Source: Paenibacillus silvae
Lineage (GTDB): Bacteria > Bacillota > Bacilli > Paenibacillales > Paenibacillaceae
Length of the DNA: 64,000 nt
Assembly (NCBI RefSeq): GCF_014639235.1
Contig: NZ_BMFU01000006.1
Span: forward strand, 62,001-126,000
Reading direction: 5' to 3'
A program made the position numbers and the translations under genes. Below, piece by piece: positions 43,441-52,478 of the stretch; within the stretch, counting starts at the first letter, position 1, and every line of letters begins with the position of its first letter. The notes under the pieces are model-generated. The model saw nothing but the letters and a program-made list of their open reading frames with translations, did not search any database and was not told the origin of the DNA.

Positions 43441-45123
43441 TCACAATGCGTCGAGGATATCTCCAGCCAGCAACGATGAAGGATGGCCGCGCAGCAGGGC
43501 TGCCCGTTCGGAGGCCTGCCCATGCAGGTATACGCCGAATGCGGCAGCCTGCTCTGCGTTCAGCCCTTGGGCGAGCAGACCGGCGATAATTCCGGTCAAT
43601 ACGTCCCCCGCGCCACCCGTTGCCATGCCGGCGTGGCCGGTGGTGTTGATGTACGCCTCGCCGGAAGGCGTTGCGATGACCGTTCGTGCTCCTTTGAGCA
43701 CAAGGGTCACGCCCTGCTCGCGGGCGTACCGTGCTGCGTGCCCGATCCGGTCACGCTGCACCTCGAGGGTCGACATGCCCAGCAGTCGACTCATCTCGCC
43801 GGGGTGCGGCGTAAGGATCGTCGCCGCACTGCGCTGGCCCCAGGCGCGTGGCCCATCCGGGCCTGCGTCTGCCAGCATGTTGAGGGCGTCCGCGTCAATG
43901 ACGAGCGGGCGATCCGTGTGCTGCCACAGACTGCGCAGCCAGTCGGTGTCGCTCTGGAAGCGACCGAGCCCCGGGCCGGTCGCGAGCACGTCGCGGCTCT
44001 CCGCAAGGCGCAGCACAGCTGCGGCGGAGGCCGCGTTCCATTCGCCGCTGTTGCCATCGGCTGCGGCGGCAAGCATAAGCTCGGGCACGGTGCCGATGAC
44101 ATGCGGCAGCAGCGCCGCGGGCAGCGCCCATGTGGCGAGCCCGCACCCCGCGCGGAGCGCGGCCTTGGCCGAGAGCAGTCCTGCGCCGCTCATTGGCATA
44201 CTGCCTGCGGCCACCAATACGTGGCCGTAGGTGCCTTTATGACCGTCCGGGTCCCGGAGACGGCCCGTGTCCACGCGCAGCGCATCACGCAGCACCTCGT
44301 CCGTCAGCAGACGAACCGAGGGGCCATGCTCCGGCGCGAGCCGCGCAGGAATGCCGATGGCGCGCACCACAGTGCGCCCTGCGGCAGCTGCGCCCGGGTA
44401 TTGCACCAGCCCGCGCTTGAGCAGCGCGAGGCACACGGTGACCCGGGCTCGAATGCAGGGCTCGTACACCTCCCCTGTGTCGGCGTTCAGCCCGCTCGGA
44501 ACATCGGCGGACACGACTGGCTTACCGCTGTCGTTCGCCGCCCGAATCAGCGCCGCGTACGCTCCGCGCGGCGCCCCCCGCGAGCCGGTGCCCAGCAGCG
44601 CATCCACGATGCCTGTGCACCGGCTGAAGTCCACGGCTTCACGCCCGTGGACAACGGCAGGCATGCCGAGCTTCGCAGCGGCATCCCTTTGCACAGCGGC
44701 TTCGCCCCGCAGCGCCTCAGGGGCATCGGCGTAAACAAGCGTTACGCCCAGCCCCGCTTCAACCAAATGGCGCGCCGCAACCAGCCCGTCACCGCCATTG
44801 TTGCCCTTGCCGATCAGCATGTACCAATGCTGATCACCGGGATGCGACATCATCAGCGCCGGATCGGCGAGGATGTCGCTCCCGCTGCCCACACGTTCGC
44901 CAGGCCCTGTGTGTGCCCGGCCCGTCTCCATGTCATCGCCGCGATCAGGTCGGCGATATGATCCGTCACTGCCTCCGTGCTGACTCTCCCGGCACAGCCG
45001 GATTACCTCTTCAGCTATCGCCCTTCCGGCATTCTCCATCAGGCTGACCGCAGGAATACCCAACTGTTGAATCGTATGCTCGTCCACTGCCCTCATCTGC
45101 TCCGCCGTTACGATATACAACAC
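43441..45123 (-). CDS. nnr: Bifunctional NAD(P)HX epimerase/ADP-dependent dehydratase
   Basis: Protein of about 560 residues that repairs damaged NAD(P)H hydrates. The N-terminal YjeF_N epimerase domain contains YIVTAEQMRAVDEHTI and LIGKGNNGGDGLVAARHL. The C-terminal ribokinase-like dehydratase domain contains HKGTYGHVLVAAGS, LTPHPGEMSRLLG and the catalytic GGAGDVLTGIIAGLLAQG. An extra segment of about 55 residues, rich in Gly, Arg and Asp (after EEVIRLCRESQHGG), separates the first helix from the LIGKGNNGGDG strand and is not usual. The start is GTG 45123 or TTG 45120, 5 or 8 nt after AGGAGG; a longer frame to 45168 would include this RBS. The gene is very GC-rich. Confidence 0.9.
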   Translation of the reverse strand: MLYIVTAEQMRAVDEHTIQQLGIPAVSLMENAGRAIAEEVIRLCRESQHGGSDGSYRRPDRGDDMETGRAHTGPGERVGSGSDILADPALMMSHPGDQHWYMLIGKGNNGGDGLVAARHLVEAGLGVTLVYADAPEALRGEAAVQRDAAAKLGMPAVVHGREAVDFSRCTGIVDALLGTGSRGAPRGAYAALIRAANDSGKPVVSADVPSGLNADTGEVYEPCIRARVTVCLALLKRGLVQYPGAAAAGRTVVRAIGIPARLAPEHGPSVRLLTDEVLRDALRVDTGRLRDPDGHKGTYGHVLVAAGSMPMSGAGLLSAKAALRAGCGLATWALPAALLPHVIGTVPELMLAAAADGNSGEWNAASAAAVLRLAESRDVLATGPGLGRFQSDTDWLRSLWQHTDRPLVIDADALNMLADAGPDGPRAWGQRSAATILTPHPGEMSRLLGMSTLEVQRDRIGHAARYAREQGVTLVLKGARTVIATPSGEAYINTTGHAGMATGGAGDVLTGIIAGLLAQGLNAEQAAAFGVYLHGQASERAALLRGHPSSLLAGDILDAL

Positions 45124-45697
45124 TGTTCCCTCCTCAATAACCGCATTTGACTTGCAGTCCTTCCCCAAATCATACGAATGGGTAATCTGACCAGAACGAG
45201 GTTATTTTACTCCACTGTCACAACATCCGTGCACCCAACAACCCGCCTCTCTACTCGTCCTTACATCCCCTACTCTAAACTTGCAATTCCATTATTCTCA
45301 TCTTGCTCCCCATTACATAGTTTGTACTTACTTGCCATGCCTCTAAGGAAGAGAGTAAGGGAATGAATGCAGGTTTGAAAGTGGCGTTATGACAGCAGAT
45401 AAACGGAAGGCTATACCCAGTACCCAGTAAGCTCAAGGATTGGATCATGAAAAGTAAGAAAAGATCGTACCCTTTCAAGCTTCCTTAACCTCCCCTGCAA
45501 ACGCCCACCTTACCTTGACCACTATTACACGTCTCTTATATATCGACCTGCATTTCGGTCTTACGTCCTGCCAGCTTATTTGTATGATCCTCTTCATACA
45601 CGCGTTTACACACGTTTCACTCTTACAATTACTGATTCCACTCTCACGACCAGCTCACACATACCGGGGCTTCAACCAAACGGCCTCCCCCTAATAC
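45124..45697. other. Intergenic, no gene seen
   Basis: AT- and C-rich spacer between two minus-strand genes, with a pyrimidine bias on the plus strand (45200-45310, 45480-45670). No ORF with RBS, terminator or recognisable repeat was found. Confidence 0.45.
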
Positions 45698-46330
45698 CTA
45701 ATATCCCACCGTAAAACGAGCCTGAACAAACTGCGGATCATCCAGCTCATCGACCAATGCTGCGGCAAAATCTCCAACCGAAATCGTGCTCTCTCCCAGA
45801 TCATCTGTGATCACACGGTTCATGCCGATTCGGAATTGACCTGTTCTCCGACCTGTCGTAATCGTTGCAGCCGGACTCATGTAGGTCCAGTGGATGTTGG
45901 ACTCTTCCAGCAGCGCGTAAGCATCCGCATGAGCTTGCGCAAGCGGCTTCACTTCCTCCGGGAATCCTGGTGTATTCATCAGCATCTCGCCCGAATCGGT
46001 CAGCAGGCTTCCTGCTCCGCCCACCACAACCAGACGCCCCGCGTTTGCACGGCGTACACCTTCAATCAGGGAACGCGTCACCTCCAGCAGTTCCTCTTCC
46101 TCGCCAAACTTAGGCCCATAAGCGCTCACAACCGCCTCTTGCCCGGCTGAAAAATCAGCTACCTGATCCGGATTCAGCACATCTCCCTGCTCTACACGCA
46201 GGCGCTCATGCACCATCTCGACTTTGGAAGGGTTACGTACCACGGCCGTGACCTCATGCCCACGGTCCATCAATTCCCACAGAATCGTCTTGCCAATCTC
46301 TCCAGTTGCTCCAAAAATCGCTACCTTCAT
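45698..46330 (-). CDS. NAD(P)-binding SDR-like oxidoreductase
   Basis: Protein of 210 residues of the atypical SDR (NmrA/YwnB-like, NAD(P)H-binding) group. The N-terminal MKVAIFGATGEIGKTILWEL has the GxxGxxG dinucleotide motif; VTAVVRNPSKV supplies the cofactor-specificity arginine; WTYMSPAATI and AALVDELDDPQF are typical of the family. Substrate unknown; relatives act as redox sensors or quinone-type reductases. The start ATG 46330 is 7 nt after GAGAGGG; ATG 46336 is too close to it. A stand-alone gene. Confidence 0.88.
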   Translation of the reverse strand: MKVAIFGATGEIGKTILWELMDRGHEVTAVVRNPSKVEMVHERLRVEQGDVLNPDQVADFSAGQEAVVSAYGPKFGEEEELLEVTRSLIEGVRRANAGRLVVVGGAGSLLTDSGEMLMNTPGFPEEVKPLAQAHADAYALLEESNIHWTYMSPAATITTGRRTGQFRIGMNRVITDDLGESTISVGDFAAALVDELDDPQFVQARFTVGY

Positions 46331-46544
46331 ATTCATTCCCTCTCTTCTATAGATGTCATCTCATCTGATTCATACCGTTATTCTAATACTTAATCCAGTT
46401 GTTATATACCTTAAACGGCTCACGCCATCTTAAACCGTCTGTGCTCACTTGTAAACTGCAAGTTCACCTTCCCTATTCCAGCCAACACTCGGGATATCTA
46501 TCCACCTGCTTTTCCCTTTTACACCATATCAAATCTTTTCCACG

Positions 46545-46567
46545 CCAAAAAAGCCGCATCAGCGGCT
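46545..46567 (-). terminator. Terminator of the GNAT gene
   Basis: On the minus strand, AGCCGC-TGAT-GCGGCT is followed by TTTTTTGG; 44 bp after the acetyltransferase stop codon. Confidence 0.8.
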
Positions 46568-46610
46568 AATCTTTGTTTGACATTGCAATTGCTGCACGTT
46601 CCTTGTGTCT

Positions 46611-47024
46611 CTAGTCACCCTGTCTCCACCACATGCCCTCTGACTTGGGACTCGTATATTCAAAACCAAATTGAGCATACAAACGATCCGCAGGCACATC
46701 CGCCAACAAACTGACCAACCCCCGCGGAGGTACGGCTTTACGCAAATAATCCATAATTTCGATCATGATGAGTTTTCCGTAGCCCTTGCCTTGCAGATCA
46801 GGATGCACCGCTATATCTACCACCTGAAAAAAACAGCCGCCATCGCCAATAACTCTCCCCATACCGATTAGAACATCTTCCTCTCGCAGACATACCGCAA
46901 ATAAACTGCGCGGCAGCCCGATCTCTGCTCCCTCCCTGCTCATCGGACTAAGACCGGCCATCTGTCGCAGCGCTAAATATTCCACCGCAGCAGGCGGTGC
47001 ATGTTCAATTTTCACCTCATCCAT
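46611..47024 (-). CDS. GNAT-family N-acetyltransferase
   Basis: Protein of 137 residues. The acetyl-CoA binding motif A is VVDIAVHPDLQGKGYGKLIM, and the C-terminal region FGFEYTSPKSEGMWW is common in small cytoplasmic GNATs. Substrate unknown. AAAGGGG lies upstream of the ATG at 47024, and a clean terminator follows. Monocistronic. Confidence 0.88.
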   Translation of the reverse strand: MDEVKIEHAPPAAVEYLALRQMAGLSPMSREGAEIGLPRSLFAVCLREEDVLIGMGRVIGDGGCFFQVVDIAVHPDLQGKGYGKLIMIEIMDYLRKAVPPRGLVSLLADVPADRLYAQFGFEYTSPKSEGMWWRQGD

Positions 47025-47556
47025 TCATTGGTCCCCTTTCTCCTGAAATGTCTTTTGATACAATGTTAAAATGTTATATCGTTCCATTCATACGCCTGTA
47101 TAGTTTTCCATTATACAAGAAAATCCTCTGGTCTTTAATCACTCAGGAGATTTATATTTGTTATTAAAGCAATATTACGTCTCAAACCTCTCATCTTCAG
47201 CCTTCAAAACAAATTAAATTTCTGATCTCTTAACCTTATGCCAGGACTGCAACCGTAACATCGGTGGAATGTAAGCCGGATCATCCTCTGATACAAGAAA
47301 TCTTTTTCAGCAACTCACCCTGTACAAATTGTCCATGCTTGTTCAGTAGCATCTTTCACGGACCGCCAGCCATGGTGTCTTCTCCCTTTTCTACGAGATC
47401 ACGGGCGTCGTCATAGAATATTCTTGTCCTTTGTTACATTCAATTTTTCAAGTGCAGCACCATCTGCTTGAATTCATTGACTTCCTGTGTAATAGTGAGA
47501 GAAAGCTTGCGTGGAACGTGTTTAATACGTCAAGTTGGTACAAAGGAGGAAAAGTT
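47025..47556. other. Intergenic with possible gene remnant
   Basis: On the minus strand near 47430-47290, a short frame RIFYDDARDLVEKGEDTMAGG breaks at a stop and continues in another frame as VKDATEQAWTICTG, faintly like the HEPN/PaREP1 helical pattern (LLEKGD..A.E.AW). It is too short and broken to call a gene. The remainder is AT-rich with nothing recognised. Confidence 0.3.
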
Positions 47557-48477
47557 GTGTTTCAACATTGGTTGGATAACCTGTCGCCATATCCGGGTGC
47601 CGAAGCGGCACTGATCGGAATGATTGCCCTGCTTCTGGCAGCTTACCTGTGGTCGGCCAGTGAGGTCCGCAGAGGACAGGAACGACGAATACACCAGGTA
47701 CGAGATACATTATACATAAGCACAGAACTTTTGGGACAACTCACCCTCTGGGAACAGCGAAAATATGAAGCATCCGAACACGAACATCACGAGCTGTTAA
47801 AAGCAATGCTGGCCTGCAAATCGGCTTCATGCCTCTCCCCGCAGCTTCAGGACCAGATTCGGGACTGCGTCAAAGACCACGATACTGCCAGACTTGCTCT
47901 TATGCATAAAGCGCTGGAACGTGAATGTACTGCTCTGTCAGAGGAACTTAGCCGGAATACCCACTCCGTACACTGGGGCAGATCACTCTGGACCATTATT
48001 CGCCCGGCTGCTGAACCTGCTGCACTCGCAGCCACTGCACTGCTGCTCGGAAGTTTCTTCAACAAGCTTCAGAGAGAAGGTATACATCTGGATTCCTGGG
48101 AAGGACTTTTACCCTGGATGCAATCCGTCTCCCTCATGCTTACGATCGTATACGGCTATCTGCTCTGGGCCAGTCCAAGACGGGGAACATCCGGCACAAT
48201 AATCAAATGGCTGTCGCTGCTAATTGCGCTGTGCTCACTACTTCACCTGATCGGACTTGAGGCAGCCCCTTATGCTCTTGCATTGCAGCTAATTCTGTTT
48301 GCCTCTGGCTTCGGGTTAACCGGGTCACGTTCCCGCAGTGAACGTCCCTATGCCGGACATACCAACAGCGAAGATATCAGCAACGTTCATGAAGTCGCAT
48401 CAACAATCGATCCTGTGGTAGAGGAGAACATTTACCCAACCATTCCTCGCAGAGCCATATCAGGTTCCGACAAGTAA
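47557..48477 (+). CDS. Hypothetical multi-pass membrane protein
   Basis: Protein of 306 residues; no family recognised. Residues about 12-30 form a first membrane helix (AALIGMIALLLAAYLWS), residues 35-145 a soluble helical, charged region, and about 155-260 four to five further helices. The C-terminus is polar (about 45 residues). The start GTG 47557 is preferred because AAAGGAGG lies 8 nt upstream; a longer frame from 47431 has no RBS. Apparently monocistronic with its own terminator. Confidence 0.7.
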   Translation: MFQHWLDNLSPYPGAEAALIGMIALLLAAYLWSASEVRRGQERRIHQVRDTLYISTELLGQLTLWEQRKYEASEHEHHELLKAMLACKSASCLSPQLQDQIRDCVKDHDTARLALMHKALERECTALSEELSRNTHSVHWGRSLWTIIRPAAEPAALAATALLLGSFFNKLQREGIHLDSWEGLLPWMQSVSLMLTIVYGYLLWASPRRGTSGTIIKWLSLLIALCSLLHLIGLEAAPYALALQLILFASGFGLTGSRSRSERPYAGHTNSEDISNVHEVASTIDPVVEENIYPTIPRRAISGSDK

Positions 48478-48492
48478 CTCGCTTTATCCTTT

Positions 48493-48525
48493 ACGCCGTG
48501 TGCTGCTCAAAGTGCACGGCGTTTT
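48493..48525 (+). terminator. Terminator after the membrane protein gene
   Basis: Stem ACGCCGTG / CACGGCGT with a 14-nt loop, followed by TTTT, 15 bp after the stop codon. Confidence 0.75.
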
Positions 48526-48876
48526 GCTGCGTAAAGACGATTGATTGCAGTAGGGTATTTCTAGAGCTGGAGCACCTTTGATTCGAGAGAGTGACTATGC
48601 CTATTACAATGATATAGTGGTCACAGTAGTAGATGAAGGGAAACGGACACCCAAGAACGGGATTTCAGGTAGCGGGAGTGAAAGTGCTAGTACAGAGGGC
48701 CACGACTTAGCTGGAGCTTTAAAAATCGGGGCTCGGCTTTGGCATCGAAAGTAGCTGTGCAGTAGTTTTAACCAAAGCTTGCAGCCTTGGCACGACAGTT
48801 GCTTTAGTCTGGGAATTTGACTCCTTCACCACTAAAAGTAACTGTGACTGAGGGGGTTCGCTGCTTTAGCTCTGCT

Positions 48877-49245
48877 CTAGCCTTGGTGGTGGTTTTTGCT
48901 ACTTCGGGCTTGTCCCTAACTTTCGCGGTGGATTTCTCTACTTTTAGCCTCGCCCTAATCTTGACGGTAGCTTTCACTACTTTTTAGCTCGACCCTATCT
49001 TGACGGTAGCCTTCTTAACTTTAGCTTGTCCCTAACTCTCGTGCGGCTTTCACTGCTTCTAGCTTCACCCTAACTTTCGCGGTGGATTTCACTACTTTTT
49101 AGCTCAGCCCTACCTTCGGGGTAGCTTTCTCTACTTTAGCTTGGCCCGAACTTTGGTGGCTATTTTCACTACTTTTTAGCCTCGTCCTAACTTTCGAGGT
49201 AGCTTTAGCAGCTTCATTAGTTCTAGATGATTAGGTTGCTTTAGC
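48877..49245. repeat. Degenerate minisatellite of about 38-40-bp units
   Basis: About nine diverged tandem units of the form CTTCACCCTAACTTTCGCGG followed by TGGATTTCACTACTTTTTAG. Units vary by substitutions and small indels. No supported ORF crosses it. The stretch 48526-48876 before it is also low in complexity and has no gene. Confidence 0.75.
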
Positions 49246-49295
49246 TCGAGGTTGTGCTTGAGGTTGTGATCGAGCTATCGCCTCTTCATAAGCGC

Positions 49296-49489
49296 TAACG
49301 ATTCCCACAGACCTTATTTTGCGATAAATCAGGCCTGATCCATTTTAACGATTCCTAGTAACGTTATTTGGGCAATCTGAACAGAAAAGTGCCCCAAATT
49401 ACCATATTATGGTTCAATAGTGTTACTGTGAATCGTTAGATTTTTTCAGGGCTGTTTTTCGTCCATTTAACGTCTCTGGGATTCGTTAG
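49296..49489. repeat. Dispersed intergenic repeat, locus 3
   Basis: TAACGATTCCCACAGACC (49296) and TAACGATTCCTAGTAACG (49347) face GTTACTGTGAATCGTTAG (about 49422) and CTCTGGGATTCGTTAGC (about 49474). Confidence 0.72.
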
Positions 49490-49583
49490 CTTAATGATGA
49501 TTCAAAGTGCTATGTGGGGCAGCAAGAAATGCATCCATAAACGCAACCATTCGAGCATACAGCAGTAAATATATGGCGTCCTC

Positions 49584-49640
49584 ACAATAAAAAAAGGCAG
49601 TCCTCTGGTCACGTCAGTGACTTGAAGTCCGGCCTTTTAT
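49584..49640. other. Orphan terminator-like hairpin and T-rich low-complexity stretch
   Basis: AAAAAAAGGC at 49588 and GGCCTTTTAT near 49633 can form a bidirectional terminator-like hairpin although no gene ends here. From about 49690 to 49990 the DNA is low complexity, made of words such as TTTCATTTGGTTTGCTT; the Phe/Trp-rich open frames there lack an RBS. Confidence 0.4.
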
Positions 49641-50000
49641 CATCATCTGTCATATATTCCTGCCTGTTATTTTTTCAGCGTTAAATATATCTGCCACATT
49701 CGTTTAGGCTGATTTGGTTTGGTGCATCCAGTATGATCACTTGCCTTAATGCATTCAGTCGATGCATTTAGTTAAGGCATTTAGTTCAATTCATCCAGTT
49801 AGGCTCATCTGGTTTGCTGAATGGAGTTTCTTGCTTGGTTTCATTTGGTTTTGGTTTTGGTTTTTGCTTTGCTTTCCAGGTTTGTTTCATTTGGTTTGCT
49901 TCCTTGATTTGTTTCATTTGGTTTGCTACATTGAGTTCATTTCATTCGATTTACTTCCTTGGCTTACTGCATTGGGTTCGATTCATTCGAATCTTATTCT

Positions 50001-50258
50001 TTAGTTTCTGCTTCTCTCCCCCTTGGCACTTGCGTTTGACCCACGAAGCGAAGAACGCGCGGAGCTGCTTCGGGCAGCATTGCCCGATTTGGAGACGCCG
50101 CTTGAGGATGTGTTCTCAAAACGCTTGCGCTCGGTTCGTTCCATCTGCACAATCTGTCCTTCGTGCACAACGATGTGCAGCGAGCCAAACTCCATGTCAT
50201 TCAGCTGCCCAGCAATGCGATCCAGCCATACCTCATCCACTTTTAACGGCTTAGCCAT
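50001..50258 (-). CDS. YezD-like DUF2292 small protein
   Basis: Protein of 85 residues. The first 50 match the DUF2292/YezD pattern: KVDEVWLDRIAGQLNDMEFG, SLHIVVHEGQIVQMERTERK with the conserved (I/V)HxGxIVQxExTEKxRF ending. DUF2292 proteins are commonly found beside sulfate-assimilation genes, and here it lies directly downstream of a sulfate ABC transporter. The Ser/Arg/Asn-rich tail (about 52-85) is not part of the family. Start ATG 50258 has GGGGAGG 8 nt upstream; a longer frame to 50330 lacks this. Confidence 0.8.
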   Translation of the reverse strand: MAKPLKVDEVWLDRIAGQLNDMEFGSLHIVVHEGQIVQMERTERKRFENTSSSGVSKSGNAARSSSARSSLRGSNASAKGERSRN

Positions 50259-50451
50259 AGAGCCGCCTCCCCTTCTCGGGTCATTACCCGCAATAATTGG
50301 TATCGTTTCGATCAAAGATTTATAATTCATTCTTATCCAACCTATATACTTGGTTTATACATTATCAGGGCTTCCAGCTGCTGTCAATTGATATTTTGAT
50401 CCCAAACAGCGGCTTTCTTTTGAAGCTGTTTTCCCGAGCTCTCGTTCCACA

Positions 50452-51336
50452 CTATCCCTTTTCCGAAATGGCTTTATGTCCAAGCCAGCTTTTGAGCAGC
50501 AGGGTGGCCAAGGCCAGGATCAACAGCAGCGATGCCACAGCAAAGGAAGCCGAAAACTGATATTCGTTGTACAAAATTTCAACGTGCAGCGGTAGTGTGT
50601 TTGTTTCCCCACGGATATGACCGGACACCACTGACACGGCTCCAAACTCCCCCATAGCACGAGCGTTGCACAGAATAATACCATATAACAAGCCCCATTT
50701 AATATTAGGCAGTGTTACACTCCAGAAGATGCGCCACCCGGAGGCTCCCAGCGTTACGGCCGCTTCCTCTTCCCGGGTGCCTTGATCCTCCATTAGCGGG
50801 ATCAGCTCTCTGGCCACGAAAGGGAATGTAATAAACAACGTTGCAATCACAATGCCGGGCAGCGCGAAAATAATTTTGATATCATGCTCGGACAGCCATG
50901 GGCCAAACCATCCATTTGAACCAAACACCAGAACAAAGATCAGACCGCCTACAACAGGCGAGATGGAAAAGGGCAGGTCGATCAGTGTAATCAACAGGCC
51001 TTTGCCTTTAAACTGAAATTTAGTAATCAGCCACGCGGCTGCCACACCAAAGATCGTATTCAATGGAACGGTGATCGCAGCGACGAGCAGGGTCAGCCTC
51101 AGTGCAGACCACGCATCAGGCTCAGTTAACGCAGCGATATAGACACCCCAGCCCTGTTTCAAAGCTTCCATAAGCACAATGACGAGCGGAAGAATCAGCA
51201 GCCATAACAGGACGAGACTTGCCAGTCCAATGAGTGACCATTTTACCCATGGCGCTTCTGTGGTTGCACGGTTTGTACCATGGCTCCTTGTTACAGGTGG
51301 AACAGGACTCGGACTTAGAGGGACAGACCCTGCCAT
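50452..51336 (-). CDS. cysW: Sulfate/thiosulfate ABC transporter permease CysW
   Basis: Protein of 294 residues with six membrane helices and the EAA loop RELIPLMEDQGTREEEAAVTLG then ASGWRIFWSVTLPNI, which binds the ATPase. AMGEFGAVSVVSGHIRG is the CysW signature. Together with CysT and the sulfate-binding lipoprotein it imports sulfate or thiosulfate. AAGGAGG lies about 7 nt before the ATG. The order sbp-cysT-cysW is standard, but no cysA gene follows in the window. Confidence 0.93.
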   Translation of the reverse strand: MAGSVPLSPSPVPPVTRSHGTNRATTEAPWVKWSLIGLASLVLLWLLILPLVIVLMEALKQGWGVYIAALTEPDAWSALRLTLLVAAITVPLNTIFGVAAAWLITKFQFKGKGLLITLIDLPFSISPVVGGLIFVLVFGSNGWFGPWLSEHDIKIIFALPGIVIATLFITFPFVARELIPLMEDQGTREEEAAVTLGASGWRIFWSVTLPNIKWGLLYGIILCNARAMGEFGAVSVVSGHIRGETNTLPLHVEILYNEYQFSASFAVASLLLILALATLLLKSWLGHKAISEKG

Positions 51337-51556
51337 GTAATAGCCTCCTTCAGTTTAGATGAGTTTGCCGCGAAGCGGCAGTATATCCCGTTGGGGCTGC
51401 TCTGAGCAGGCAAGCCGCACAACAGGATGTGAGGTCATTATGAAATGCTTTATTTTCTGCCCTACTCTACTCTGATCTTTTTCTTTCTGTTTATCTCATC
51501 ACTTTTCTTCTCTTTCATCTCATCTTCTCATCTTCTCTCCCCTGCCTTAATCACAA

Positions 51557-52399
51557 TCACACTCTACCTGCCTTCCGGCTCCAGCGCTGCAGTGTGTTGA
51601 TGATCAGCAGCAAGATAAATGAGATCAGCAAGAGCAGTAAAGCAACAGCTGTAGCACCTGCATAATCAAACTGCTCCAGCTTGGACATGATGAGCAGCGG
51701 GGCAATTTCTGTTTTCATCGGCATATTGCCCGAAATAAAAACAACCGATCCATACTCGCCTATACCCCTGGCAAAAGCCAGTGCAAAGCCGGTCAACAGC
51801 GGCGGGATCAGATCAGGCAGCAGAATCGTACGAAATATTCTCCATCTCCCTGCACCGAGCGTAGCCGCAGCCTCCTCAACTTCAGCCTCAAGCTCCTCCA
51901 GAACGGGCTGCACCGTCCGTACTACAAACGGGATTCCGATGAACATCAGTGCTAAAGTTATACCCGCCTGAGAATATGCCAGCTTGATGCCCAGCGGCTC
52001 GAAAATCTGCCCGATCCAGCCATTTCCGGCATAGATTGCCGTTAAAGCTACCCCGGCAACCGCTGTCGGCAGCGCAAAGGGCAGATCAATAACGGCATCG
52101 AATAACCTTTTGCCCGGAAAATGATACCGAACCAGTACCCAGGCCAGCAACAGGCCCAGAAAAAGATCAATCAAAGCCGCTATGCCCGCTGTCAGAAAGC
52201 TGACCCGAAACGAGGCCAGCACCCTTGGATTGGAGGCCACCTCCAGCATGGTTCCCCAGGTCAATCCCGTAGAGTTAAAAAGCAATGCGGTCAGCGGTAT
52301 CAATACGACCAAACTCAGATACAGCACGCTGTACCCCATCGACAACCCGAATCCCGGTAATGTACGTCCTGCTGACCGGACCGCAATTCCCTTGCTCAT
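51557..52399 (-). CDS. cysT: Sulfate/thiosulfate ABC transporter permease CysT
   Basis: Protein of 280 residues with six helices; EAA loop ELEAEVEEAAATLGAGRWRI and the CysT/CysU signature ARGIGEYGSVVFISGNMPMK. It forms the membrane pore with CysW. Separated from cysW by 220 bp that contain a small hairpin (GCCGC/GCGGC near 51372) and no gene, an unusually wide gap for this operon. GAGAGG lies 11 nt before the ATG. Downstream of the sbp gene by 79 bp. Confidence 0.93.
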   Translation of the reverse strand: MSKGIAVRSAGRTLPGFGLSMGYSVLYLSLVVLIPLTALLFNSTGLTWGTMLEVASNPRVLASFRVSFLTAGIAALIDLFLGLLLAWVLVRYHFPGKRLFDAVIDLPFALPTAVAGVALTAIYAGNGWIGQIFEPLGIKLAYSQAGITLALMFIGIPFVVRTVQPVLEELEAEVEEAAATLGAGRWRIFRTILLPDLIPPLLTGFALAFARGIGEYGSVVFISGNMPMKTEIAPLLIMSKLEQFDYAGATAVALLLLLISFILLLIINTLQRWSRKAGRV

Positions 52400-52478
52400 G
52401 CCTATTCATCCTCTCTGCCGTCAGCCGGTAGGGCTGGTTGGCCGCGTACAGCGCAATTAGTGCTTTTATTGGTTTGCC

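Noticed and set aside
43483..44961. 492-codon plus-strand frame opposite the NAD(P)HX repair gene
   Set aside because: Antisense shadow in a high-GC gene; the opposite frame has all family motifs.
49762..50254. Phe/Trp-rich open frames (80 and 146 codons) before the DUF2292 gene
   Set aside because: They arise from TTTGGTTT-type low-complexity DNA, lack an RBS, and run antisense into the DUF2292 gene.
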